From NCBI GenBank assembly GCA_009885445.1, contig VFKQ01000101.1, forward strand, positions 1-22,841: DNA of 22,841 nt, written 5' to 3'. This document shows, piece by piece, positions 7,121-14,314 of this stretch. The notes beneath the pieces are model-generated. The model saw nothing but the letters and a program-made list of their open reading frames with translations, had not been told where the DNA came from and did not search any database. Every line of letters begins with the position of its first letter. Positions within the stretch are counted from its first letter, which is position 1. The DNA is from Anaerolineaceae bacterium. Lineage in GTDB: Bacteria; Chloroflexota; Anaerolineae; Anaerolineales; Villigracilaceae. Both the position numbers and the translations under genes were made by a program.

Positions 7121-7144
7121 GTGTTTACATGTCTACGTGTTTAC
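7121..7144. repeat. Octanucleotide array across the mog stop codon
   Basis: Three 8-base units (GTGTTTAC, ATGTCTAC, GTGTTTAC) run without interruption and contain the mog stop codon (7125-7127). The last residues of that protein (HVDM) are encoded by the array. Confidence 0.7.
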
Positions 7145-7652
7145 TCGCTTGCGCCTGCCCGTGAGCGGCTTCGGCATTCTTGTCTTCGCTCAATAACTGG
7201 ATTGCATGTTCAAGCACATCAGCCACAAACCCGAGGCTCTCGACTGCGCCTTGGGGACTGCCGGGCAAATTGATAATGAGGGTGCGACCCCGAATGCCGG
7301 TCACTGCGCGCGAGAGCATGGCGTGCGGGGTGACTTTGAGACTCTGCACACGAATCGATTCAGCCAGGCCGGGCGCGTCGCGTTCGATGATGGCGCGCGT
7401 GGCTTCGGGGGTGACGTCGCGCGGGGCGAAGCCGGTGCCGCCGCTGGTGAGGATGACGTCCACGTCGAGGCGGGCGCACCAGGCTGTCAGCGTGGAGGAA
7501 ATCTGGTCGCGCTCATCAGGCACAACGGCGACGATTGAGACGAGCCAGCCTCGGGCGTGGACAAAGTCTGTGAGGGCGGGCCCGCTTAGGTCGGGGCGTG
7601 TGCCGCGCGCGGAGCGATCTGAAACGGTTAGGATTCCAAAGCGCAGAGTCAT
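7125..7652 (-). CDS. mog: Molybdopterin adenylyltransferase family protein (MogA/MoaB)
   Basis: MogA/MoaB proteins adenylate molybdopterin to prepare it for molybdenum insertion. The fold is recognised from GILTVSDRSARG at the N-terminus, the molybdopterin-binding LTSGGTGFAPRDVTPEAT block, and LIINLPGSPQGAVESL near the C-terminus. At 175 residues it is a full-length single-domain member. The last residues (SKHVDM) come from a small repeat array and are probably not functional. It is 39 bases downstream of the receiver-domain gene on the same strand. No other moa/moe gene is in the window. The start region carries repeated TCTGCGC segments able to pair with GCGCAGAGT upstream, and no clear ribosome site is present. 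MogA versus MoaB cannot be separated here. Confidence 0.92.
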   Translation of the reverse strand: MTLRFGILTVSDRSARGTRPDLSGPALTDFVHARGWLVSIVAVVPDERDQISSTLTAWCARLDVDVILTSGGTGFAPRDVTPEATRAIIERDAPGLAESIRVQSLKVTPHAMLSRAVTGIRGRTLIINLPGSPQGAVESLGFVADVLEHAIQLLSEDKNAEAAHGQAQASKHVDM

Positions 7653-7691
7653 GTATCTATGAGCGCAGAATCAAATCGTCACTCTGCGCAG

Positions 7692-8042
7692 TTAACTAAC
7701 ACTGCGTAGAATCGCGATCAAATCATCGGGCATGAACGGTTTTTGAATGAATGCGTTTGCGCCGCGCGCCATGCACTGATCATTGAAGTCGAGGCCGGAG
7801 GCCATGACCACGCGCACCGCCCCACCGCCCGCCATGGCGCGCATTTTGGTGAGCACGTCAATTCCGTTTTCATTTAAGAGATGCACATCCATGAGCAGGA
7901 TGTCGGGCTTTTCGCGCAACACTGCTTCAATAATATTAGAGTCGGGTTGCAGGGCATGCACTTCAAACCCTTCCATTTTGAGCAGGATCTCAAGCAGGGA
8001 GAGCATGGTGGTGTCATCTTCGGCGAGCATTATTTTTGGCAT
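7692..8042 (-). CDS. Single-domain response regulator (CheY-like receiver)
   Basis: The 116-residue protein is a stand-alone receiver domain with no output module. It shows the acidic pocket (AEDD, residues 8-10), the phospho-accepting Asp52 in LLMDVHL, Ser82 in MASG and Lys101 in IQKPF. It probably passes a phosphoryl signal to another protein by contact. No histidine kinase is in the window. The start ATG lies inside the 3' end of lon (29-base overlap), with a strong GGAGG ribosome site encoded within lon's Lys-rich tail. It is therefore translationally linked to Lon. MPKIMLAEDD is the normal family start, which supports the overlap as real. Confidence 0.93.
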   Translation of the reverse strand: MPKIMLAEDDTTMLSLLEILLKMEGFEVHALQPDSNIIEAVLREKPDILLMDVHLLNENGIDVLTKMRAMAGGGAVRVVMASGLDFNDQCMARGANAFIQKPFMPDDLIAILRSVS

Positions 8043-10635
8043 TTTTCTTTTCCTCCGACTTTTTTGGTTTTTTGAGAGCGACCTTTTTTTTCACGGAACG
8101 CGGCGCGGCTTTTTCGAGCGCGGCCTTGAGCACATCCTCGACCGTTTGGGCGAATACAAATTTCATGGTCTTCTTCACTTCATCGGGCACATCGTCGAGG
8201 TCTTGTTTGTTGCGCTTGGGCAGAATGACGGTGCGCAGTCCATTGCGATGGGCGGCGATGATTTTCTCCTTGATGCCGCCCACAGGCAGGACTTGCCCGC
8301 GAAGGGTGATTTCGCCGGTCATGCCCACGTTCGGGCGCACCTTGCGGCCGGAGACGAGCGACACGATCGAGGTGGCCATCGTGACGCCTGCAGAAGGCCC
8401 GTCTTTGGGTGTGGCGCCAGCGGGCACGTGCAAGTGGATGTCGGCCTTATCGTAGAAATCTGCGGCCAGCCCGAGCGCCTCGGCGCGCGAGCGCACGTAG
8501 GAAAGTGCGGCACGCGCAGACTCTTGCATGACGTTACCCACGGAGCCGGTGATTTGAAAACCCTTGCTACCGGGCATGCGCGATGATTCAATGTAGAGGA
8601 TGTCGCCGCCAAAAGAGGTCCATGCCAGGCCGGGCACCACGCCCGGGACGGAGGTGCGCTGGTTGATTTCTTCTTGTGCATGATAGATAGGGTTGTCGAG
8701 CAGTTCTTCGATAATTTTGGGCGTGATCACTTTTTTGCCACGTTTGCCCTCGGCAATGCGCGTGCCAATCTTGCGCGCGACTGCGCCGATGCGGCGCTCA
8801 AGATTGCGCACGCCGGCTTCACGTGTGTATTCGCGAATCAATTTTTGCAACGAGGCGTCATCAAATTTAATTTCTTTGGGGCGCAGTCCATTCTCGCGTA
8901 GTTGACGCGGAATTAAGTAGCCGCGCGCGATGGCAATTTTTTCGCGGTCTGTGTAACCTGAAAGAAAGATGATTTCCATGCGGTCACGCAACGGGCCGGG
9001 GATTGTCTCGAGGGTGTTGGCCGTGGTGATGAACATGACCTGCGAAAGGTCTATGGGCACTTCGAGGTAGTTGTCACGAAATTCGATGTTCTGTTCGGGG
9101 TCGAGCACTTCGAGCAGGGCCGAGGCCGGGTCGCCGTGAAAGTCGAAGACGAGTTTGTCAATTTCATCGAGCATAAAAACCGGATTGCGACTCTCGACGC
9201 GGCGCAGAGCCTGCAAAATGCGGCCAGGCATGGCGCCAATGTAGGTGCGGCGGTGACCGCGAATCTCGGCTTCGTCGCGCATGCCGCCGAGGGAGATACG
9301 CGTGAACTTGCGCCCCATCGCGCGCGCAATCGACTGTCCGAGCGAGGTCTTGCCCACGCCGGGTGGGCCGACGAAACACAGAATCACGCCCTCACGCTCG
9401 CGGCGGATTTCATCGCCTGCTGGTTTTTTGTCATCTTTGCGGTCAAGGCGTAATTTGCGAATGGCGAGGAACTCGAGGATGCGGTCTTTGATGTCTTCGA
9501 GGCCGTAGTGGTCTGTGTTGAGTACTTTGCGCGCGTGGGGGATGTCGAGATTGTCCACGGTCTGCGCGCTCCACGGCATTGAAACGAGCCAATCGAGAAA
9601 AGTGCGAATGACGCCATATTCAGCGGCGGCAGTGGGCAGATGGGCCAGACGCTCCACTTCACGGACGGCAATCTTTTGCGCCTCTTCAGGCATTTTTGCG
9701 GCTTCGATGCGTTTGCGAAATTCTTCAGCTTCGGCGGCCTGCTCATCGTGCTCGCCGAGTTCTTTTTGAATGGCCTTCATTTGCTCGCGCAGGAAATAAT
9801 CGCGTTGTACTTTTTCGATCTCGCCGCGCGCTTCATTTTGAATCTTCTGGCCGATGGCGAGTACCTCGGCTTCGCGCGCCAAAATGCCGACCAGCTTGCG
9901 CAGTTTTTCAGAGACCGAGTCAAGCTCAAGCAGTTGTTGCGCGTCGCGCAGGTCTATGCGTTGAAAGTTGGCAATGGTGTAAATGGTTTGCAGAGGGTCT
10001 TCGATCTGCAAAATGGACTGGGCCAACTCTTCAGGAAAAGAGGGAATTAACTGCACGATTTTTTGGAACTGGTCGCGGGCGTTGCGGGCCAGGGCATCCA
10101 GCTCAAGTCCGCTTTCGATTTTTTCGGGAGCGGGAATGATGCGCGCTTTGAGATAAGGTTCTTCCTGTACAAATTCGCCAAGACGAAAGCGGGTGCTGCC
10201 CTGCACAAGCAGGCGAATGGTGCCATCTGGTGCGCGCAAAAGACGATGCACGGTGGCGATGGTGCCCACGGTGTAGAGGTCGCTTGGGGAGGGCTGTTCC
10301 AGTTCGGGGTCGCGTGCGGCGACGAGTCCCACCAGCTTGGACTCGCCCGCCGTGACCTCGTCCACCAAACGAATGGAGCGCGGCTGACCCACTGTCAGCG
10401 GGACGGCGGTCGTCGGGAAGACCACCACCCCACGCAGGGGCAGAATCGGCAAAAATTCGGGCAGGGCGGTCGGCTCGGGCGTGCCGTCTGTTTCAGATTT
10501 GGGCTTGCCCTCTTTATTATTTTTGCCGCGTGAAAACAACGAAGGCAGGAATAACGATTCGTCAAAATTAGAATCGTTTTCCCACATCCAGTTAACGAAC
10601 TCATTGGGGGTGGAATTCCAGCGGGATGCGCCCAT
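8014..10635 (-). CDS. lon: ATP-dependent Lon protease
   Basis: Lon degrades damaged and regulatory proteins in the cytosol. Its order is: a 60-residue extension, the LON N-domain (LPILPLRGVVVFP, about 62-260), a helical linker, the AAA+ module with Walker A GPPGVGKT (423-430) and Walker B LDEID (489-493), and a protease domain with Ser748 (DGPSAG) and Lys791 (GGIKEK) spaced 43 residues apart as in E. coli Lon. At 873 residues it is longer than usual (about 780-820) because of the polar N-terminal extension and a Lys/Arg tail (about 848-873). The ATG lies one base after the hsp20 stop, indicating coupled translation; an alternative start is Met17. It continues into the receiver gene by overlap. 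Confidence 0.97.
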   Translation of the reverse strand: MGASRWNSTPNEFVNWMWENDSNFDESLFLPSLFSRGKNNKEGKPKSETDGTPEPTALPEFLPILPLRGVVVFPTTAVPLTVGQPRSIRLVDEVTAGESKLVGLVAARDPELEQPSPSDLYTVGTIATVHRLLRAPDGTIRLLVQGSTRFRLGEFVQEEPYLKARIIPAPEKIESGLELDALARNARDQFQKIVQLIPSFPEELAQSILQIEDPLQTIYTIANFQRIDLRDAQQLLELDSVSEKLRKLVGILAREAEVLAIGQKIQNEARGEIEKVQRDYFLREQMKAIQKELGEHDEQAAEAEEFRKRIEAAKMPEEAQKIAVREVERLAHLPTAAAEYGVIRTFLDWLVSMPWSAQTVDNLDIPHARKVLNTDHYGLEDIKDRILEFLAIRKLRLDRKDDKKPAGDEIRREREGVILCFVGPPGVGKTSLGQSIARAMGRKFTRISLGGMRDEAEIRGHRRTYIGAMPGRILQALRRVESRNPVFMLDEIDKLVFDFHGDPASALLEVLDPEQNIEFRDNYLEVPIDLSQVMFITTANTLETIPGPLRDRMEIIFLSGYTDREKIAIARGYLIPRQLRENGLRPKEIKFDDASLQKLIREYTREAGVRNLERRIGAVARKIGTRIAEGKRGKKVITPKIIEELLDNPIYHAQEEINQRTSVPGVVPGLAWTSFGGDILYIESSRMPGSKGFQITGSVGNVMQESARAALSYVRSRAEALGLAADFYDKADIHLHVPAGATPKDGPSAGVTMATSIVSLVSGRKVRPNVGMTGEITLRGQVLPVGGIKEKIIAAHRNGLRTVILPKRNKQDLDDVPDEVKKTMKFVFAQTVEDVLKAALEKAAPRSVKKKVALKKPKKSEEKKNAKNNARRR

Positions 10636-10636
10636 G

Positions 10637-11053
10637 CTACTCTTTGGTGTTGATTCGGGTTAAATTCGGCGCGGCCTTTGGTAATGTGACCACCAAAAAA
10701 CCGTCGGTATATTCGGCGCGCGCGTGATCCACGTTGATGGGGCCGGGTAAACTCAGCGCGGTGGAAAATTTGCCGGTGCGAATTTCCATCTGGTGGTATG
10801 CGCGTCTTTGTGGAACATCGGGGCGGGCGCCGTTAATCACCAGCAGTCCGTTTTCGTAGAGCACTTCAAAATCAGATTCGCTCATGCCAGCCAACTCCAC
10901 GCGCACGACGTATTCATCCTGCGTTTCGTACACGTCGGTGGGCGGGCTCCACAACGTGGAATGCACCACCTGCCAGCTGAGCGCATGAATCAAATCACGG
11001 CGACGCTCGGCAAGATTAATGGTCGTTTCGGTTTTGCGGATGACGGCTGGCAT
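10637..11053 (-). CDS. Small heat-shock protein, Hsp20/alpha-crystallin family
   Basis: Hsp20 proteins hold unfolding proteins in a soluble state for refolding or degradation. The 138 residues contain an alpha-crystallin domain (about 40-135), including PPTDVYETQDEYVVRVELAGMSESDFEV, the strand ENGLLVINGARPDV, and the closing segment GFLVVTLPKA. The N-terminal 35 residues are variable, as is normal. A good AGGAGC ribosome site precedes the ATG. Only 28 bases separate the gene from the upstream tRNA-Arg, too few for a separate promoter, and lon starts one base after its stop. The chaperone and the protease therefore seem to be made from one message. Confidence 0.94.
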   Translation of the reverse strand: MPAVIRKTETTINLAERRRDLIHALSWQVVHSTLWSPPTDVYETQDEYVVRVELAGMSESDFEVLYENGLLVINGARPDVPQRRAYHQMEIRTGKFSTALSLPGPINVDHARAEYTDGFLVVTLPKAAPNLTRINTKE

Positions 11054-11081
11054 AGTATTGCTCCTGACCAGTTAATTCAGG

Positions 11082-11154
11082 CGCCCCCGGCGGGACTCGA
11101 ACCCACAACCTCCTGCTTAGAAGGCAGTTGCTCTATCCATTGAGCTACGGGAGC
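11082..11154 (-). tRNA. tRNA-Arg (anticodon UCU)
   Basis: A 73-base cloverleaf: acceptor stem GCTCCCG pairs with CGGGGGC (one G-U pair), D-stem GCTC/GAGC, anticodon loop CTTCTAA (anticodon TCT), five-base variable region, T-arm GTGGG-TTCGAGT-CCCGC, and discriminator G. CCA is not encoded. The closing pair of the anticodon stem is A-G, leaving four good pairs. It reads AGA/AGG codons. It lies between a protein gene and hsp20 on the same strand. Confidence 0.95.
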
Positions 11155-11159
11155 GAAGG

Positions 11160-11178
11160 CCTTGCGCAAAGCACAAGG
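11160..11178 (-). other. Hairpin just upstream of the tRNA-Arg
   Basis: In minus-strand RNA, CCUUGUGC pairs with GCGCAAGG around UUU (one U-G pair). It fills nearly all the space between the stop codon of the upstream gene and the tRNA 5' end. No U-run follows, so it does not look like a terminator. It may protect or define the end of the processed mRNA. Confidence 0.5.
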
Positions 11179-11634
11179 TTATTGCACGGGTCTCAATCCT
11201 TTATAGATGCGCGGCCCCGCAAGGGTTGAGAGAATTATGTTGGCCGGGCGATTGAGGCGCGCGGCCAAATCGTCGGCGCTCATGGGCTGGTTGCCATTGA
11301 CTAGAAACACACGGAAGACCGCCTCCACTAGTGCGGTCTGCGCAGTGAGGAATTCTGGCTGGCGCGCACAATGACTCATCAACGCATGTTGAATACCGTC
11401 CACTTGCTTCACTTCAGCGGTAACTTCGTCGACCCAATCCACCAGCTGTCCTTCAGCGAGGTCGGCCAGAGCATCTTGATGTTGTTGACAGAGTAACGAG
11501 CGCAAATACACATGCCAGTCGCGTTCATTTTCCTTCCACCAGTCAAAGTCAAGATGGAATGGGGTTTTGGTGGATGGTTTTAGAAAACTGGGACGGCGCA
11601 CTTGCGTCGGTTCAGGGGTCATGGTTTCAGTCAT
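11179..11634 (-). CDS. Conserved protein with C-terminal winged-helix-like segment
   Basis: I do not recognise a named family. The 151-residue protein has a proline-rich N-terminus (1-25), a distinctive FHLDFDWWKENERDWHVYLRSLLC motif region (about 27-49), a helical middle, and a C-terminal helix-turn-helix-like segment (about 100-150, VEAVFRVFLVNGNQPMSADDLAARLNRP). It starts two bases after the stop of the 519-residue partner, with only a weak ribosome site, so the two are translationally coupled and probably act together. My memory is of similar pairs in Chloroflexota genomes, always unnamed. DNA or RNA-polymerase binding is an inference from the winged-helix pattern only. Confidence 0.75.
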   Translation of the reverse strand: MTETMTPEPTQVRRPSFLKPSTKTPFHLDFDWWKENERDWHVYLRSLLCQQHQDALADLAEGQLVDWVDEVTAEVKQVDGIQHALMSHCARQPEFLTAQTALVEAVFRVFLVNGNQPMSADDLAARLNRPANIILSTLAGPRIYKGLRPVQ

Positions 11635-11636
11635 GC

Positions 11637-13196
11637 TTATTCGTCCAATCGAAAATGTAGATCGCCAACATGAATAAATTCGGGTCGTGTGGCCAGCAGG
11701 GCCATCAACGGCGCGGGGGGCACACGGCGCAAAATGTTAATGGCCGCGTATAACTCCTGCACATGCACGTGGCCTTGCGGGCTGAGCTTCATTAATTCAC
11801 GCATCAGGTTTATCGTCAGCGAATCAAAACCCTGGCGGTTTTTCGCGGCTAGTTCGCGCGCCGCGTCCACACCAGCGGCATCGGGCACGGCAATGGCCAT
11901 GCGCTCATTTAGCTCAACGCCCACTTGCTGTTTCAACAAGGCGAAGACGAGACCGCCGTCCGCGCCGACGATGACCGTCCGCACCCAATCCCGCACCGGA
12001 CGGCGGGTTAGCGCCTCGATGCGCACTTCTCCGGGTTGGTCGCCACGGCGCACACGAATCAGCCCGCCGGGAATTATGTCTTGACTCTTGTACCACTCGG
12101 TCAATCCATAAACATAGCCATGCTGACGCACCACCCAGGCGGGGATTTTTTTGCCATTCTTTGCATCCACCAAAGTGAAACGTACGCGCGGCGACTCGTA
12201 AGCGGTTGGGAAGAGACGCGCCGTACGCGCTGAGACGGGCAAAGTACCGGCGCGCCAATGCGGATATAACAAGCTGATGGTGACTTCATCCACAGCGACA
12301 TCGGGTTCGTCGCTCAGTTCATCATCCACTTGCGCTTCGAGGTTGAGCATCGGCTCTGAAAGCGCCGCGCGATCATGTTCGATCTCAATGTATTGCAAGG
12401 GTGCCGGAGTGGCCTGCACACCGGCAGGCTCAAGCCGATGTAAGCACCACAGCACCTGCCCTGCCGGACCGACTTCGTCAAAGCGCTCATCTTCTTGAAG
12501 CGCATAATTAAGCGAGAATTCAGCCAGCTTGGCGTTGACGCCGGCGGGCATTTCGATATCTTTCATTAATGCTTCAGTGTGAAGAGGCTCGCCAGCAGAC
12601 ATATCCAGCACGGCTTCAGCAAGATTAAGGTGACCGGCATTGATGTCTAATAAGAGCGAGCGCGGAAACCAGCGCCCGGCAATGCGCACGAGACCTTCAT
12701 CATTATCGAAGGCGGCGTCTAGTCTGGTTTCAAGACCGGCCCCATAGTCGCGCGTAACCGCTTCGGGGTCGAGCAACGAGGCGGAGGATTCGTCTACGGG
12801 CGGATTGTTGAGCGGGTGGGCTTCGAGTCCAGCGGCGAAGAATTTTTGTAGTCCATTGTTGAAGTCAACGGTGAGCACGTCAAATTCGCCAAGCTCGGGA
12901 TTCATGCCAGCGCGCATGGAGACGACACGTCCGCTGGATTTTAAGGCCGGAAAGAAAATTGAATCGCCGGCGGAATATTTTTCTTTGGGCAGATAGGGTT
13001 TTTCCTGCAGGGTGTTTTTTGCGGCCTGCTCGTGCTCAACACGGATGCGCTCAGTAATCAGCACAGCGACAAGCTCACGCGGGGTAAGTGGCGTCTCGTG
13101 CTCGAACAGGTAAGTTTGCAGGGATTCGATATCTTTGGGGGTGATTTGAAGGACTTGCCAGTAATCAGCTGATAGTTGAAGGGGTGCGCTTGCCAT
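11637..13196 (-). CDS. Conserved protein with several HARE/winged-helix-like segments
   Basis: No named family is recognised across the whole 519 residues. Visible parts: an N-terminal HTH-like helix set (about 15-55, TPLTPRELVAVLITERI); a small beta segment (73-130, YSAGDSIFFPAL...); a central segment (188-256) closely resembling a HARE-type winged helix, as in the RNA-polymerase delta subunit (LAEAVLDMSAGEPLHTEALMK then DERFDEVGPAGQVLW); an acidic linker (265-305); a beta-rich region (315-410); and a C-terminal HTH-like unit (457-519). Together this suggests a DNA- or transcription-associated scaffold. It has its own promoter-like -10 (13229-13234) and heads the run leading to tRNA-Arg, Hsp20 and Lon. 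Domain naming is by pattern, not by search. Confidence 0.78.
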   Translation of the reverse strand: MASAPLQLSADYWQVLQITPKDIESLQTYLFEHETPLTPRELVAVLITERIRVEHEQAAKNTLQEKPYLPKEKYSAGDSIFFPALKSSGRVVSMRAGMNPELGEFDVLTVDFNNGLQKFFAAGLEAHPLNNPPVDESSASLLDPEAVTRDYGAGLETRLDAAFDNDEGLVRIAGRWFPRSLLLDINAGHLNLAEAVLDMSAGEPLHTEALMKDIEMPAGVNAKLAEFSLNYALQEDERFDEVGPAGQVLWCLHRLEPAGVQATPAPLQYIEIEHDRAALSEPMLNLEAQVDDELSDEPDVAVDEVTISLLYPHWRAGTLPVSARTARLFPTAYESPRVRFTLVDAKNGKKIPAWVVRQHGYVYGLTEWYKSQDIIPGGLIRVRRGDQPGEVRIEALTRRPVRDWVRTVIVGADGGLVFALLKQQVGVELNERMAIAVPDAAGVDAARELAAKNRQGFDSLTINLMRELMKLSPQGHVHVQELYAAINILRRVPPAPLMALLATRPEFIHVGDLHFRLDE

Positions 13197-13228
13197 AGAC
13201 TGCCTTGTGCATTGATTTGTGTATTTGG

Positions 13229-13252
13229 ATTATACCTGATTCGTGAACGAAT
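13229..13252 (-). promoter_or_regulatory. Candidate promoter with palindrome, upstream of the 519-aa gene
   Basis: On the minus strand a perfect TATAAT (13229-13234) lies 32 bases before the ATG. No good -35 is found at 16-18 bases. Instead a 14-base palindrome ATTCGT-GA-ACGAAT (13239-13252) sits just upstream of the -10, as expected for an activator or repressor site. Confidence 0.5.
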
Positions 13253-13302
13253 GCACGCTTGGCGTATGAAACGGGGGCGGCTAAAAGAATGGGCTAAACT
13301 AC

Positions 13303-13397
13303 TTTCACCACAGAGATCACTGAGTTCATGGAGAAAAAACAAGTGGGAAATCTCTCCCGTAAGAACATCGGGACAATGTGTGCGCTCTGTGGTAAAA
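13303..13397. repeat. MITE-like inverted repeat in a 416-base gene-free gap
   Basis: The gap 13197-13612 holds the promoter of the 519-residue gene, this repeat and a terminator; nothing else is recognised. TTTCACCACAGAG (13303-13315) and CTCTGTGGTAAAA (13385-13397) are near-perfect terminal inverted repeats, 12 of 13 matching, around 69 bases. From general knowledge, intergenic elements beginning 'CACCACAGAG..' occur as dispersed repeats in many bacteria. Short open frames here look accidental. Confidence 0.6.
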
Positions 13398-13572
13398 CCC
13401 ACATGAAGCCCACAGCATTAGCCGCTTTATACAAAATCATGCATGGATTTCTCAGGGCCAAAATTTTTCAACGCGAATTGTGCGAATGGGTGAATTTTGG
13501 AAATAAACCGCAGAAAATTCGCGGCGCATGTGTACGCATTAAATGATAAATCTGTATTGACAAAGGCGGGCA

Positions 13573-13609
13573 AAAATAAAAGAGGCGTTGCAAGCGCCTC
13601 TTTTATTTT
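13573..13609. terminator. Terminator after the DUF6958-like gene
   Basis: AAAATAAAAGAGGCG (13573-13587) pairs perfectly with CGCCTCTTTTATTTT (13595-13609) around a 7-base loop. It begins 3 bases after the stop codon of the minus-strand gene ending at 13613 and has a U-run on that strand. Confidence 0.9.
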
Positions 13610-13612
13610 GAG

Positions 13613-13903
13613 TTACTTCACAATCTCGATCTCTTGTGGGCTGGTGTTTGGCACACGCCGGATTTCGCGACGGGCCTCCATGTCCAATTTGACGGTGCTG
13701 TAATACCACATCACGGGGCCGTCAAAGGTCTTGGTCAATTTGGATTCGATCATGTCGCCCAGATAGTTGGCGGCAGTGGGGCCGTTTTTATGCAGGACTT
13801 CGAGAATGGAATTACGAATCAAATCGTATTTTTCCTTCTCAATACGCGCGCCTTGTTTGCGCGGCTCGGGATGCAGGCTGAGGAAAAATTCTGCTGTGGC
13901 CAT
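13613..13903 (-). CDS. Small DUF6958-like protein
   Basis: The 96-residue protein opens with FFLSLHPEPRKQGARIEKEKYDLIRNSILEVL and closes with a strand-helix unit (PVMWYYSTVKLDMEARREIRRV). This matches my memory of the DUF6958 family, small cytosolic proteins with no known role. The pattern suggests a winged-helix-like fold, but no catalytic residues stand out. It begins 3 bases after the stop of the VOC gene and ends at a strong terminator, so the two form a two-gene operon controlled by the promoter/operator at 14315-14343. Confidence 0.78.
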   Translation of the reverse strand: MATAEFFLSLHPEPRKQGARIEKEKYDLIRNSILEVLHKNGPTAANYLGDMIESKLTKTFDGPVMWYYSTVKLDMEARREIRRVPNTSPQEIEIVK

Positions 13904-13906
13904 GGT

Positions 13907-14275
13907 TTAGTTGTTGGCGGGATTCATGCTGGTGTAGAGGGCCAGCACGTTGCCGGTGGGATCTTGAAAAACGCCGAACCAGCCGGTTTGCGGAATTTCC
14001 ATCTTGGTCTGCAAAATTTTGCCGCCAAGTTTTTCCACGTTTTTCAGGTCGGCTTCAATGTCGTCGCTGTGGATGTAAACCAGCACCTGCCCGACCGGGT
14101 TGTCTTTTGAGGCAAGCGGGAATCCGCCACCTGAGCCGTCGACGGCTTCCCACATGGTGTAGTTCATTTCGGGGACGGGCGTGATTTTCCAGCCGAACAA
14201 ATCGCTGTAGAAACTGGCGGCCGCGTCCACATTGGCGGCGGGGATTTCGACGTGGACAACATTGCGTTTTGACAT
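13907..14275 (-). CDS. VOC-superfamily (glyoxalase/dioxygenase fold) protein
   Basis: The 122-residue protein shows two beta-alpha-beta-beta-beta modules typical of the vicinal-oxygen-chelate fold: VVHVEIPAANVDAAASFYSDLFGWKI at the N-terminus and KILQTKMEIP...FGVFQDPTGNVLALY at the C-terminus. His8 could be a metal ligand, but the usual C-terminal glutamate ligand is not evident, so glyoxalase I activity is doubtful. VOC proteins of this type serve in detoxification or antibiotic resistance, and many are unassigned. The ATG has a good AGGAG ribosome site. It is the first gene of a two-gene operon with a consensus promoter whose spacer is a palindrome. Confidence 0.9.
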   Translation of the reverse strand: MSKRNVVHVEIPAANVDAAASFYSDLFGWKITPVPEMNYTMWEAVDGSGGGFPLASKDNPVGQVLVYIHSDDIEADLKNVEKLGGKILQTKMEIPQTGWFGVFQDPTGNVLALYTSMNPANN

Positions 14276-14314
14276 GGGTTTTCTCCTGTGAGTAGCAGTT
14301 GGGACGATGCATTG

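Noticed and set aside
11160..11178. Hairpin before the tRNA as a terminator
   Set aside because: No U-run follows it on the transcribed strand.
13328..13546. Short + strand open frame of 72 codons with a CxxC, in the 416-base gap
   Set aside because: It begins inside the MITE-like repeat, has no ribosome site, and its composition does not resemble neighbouring genes.
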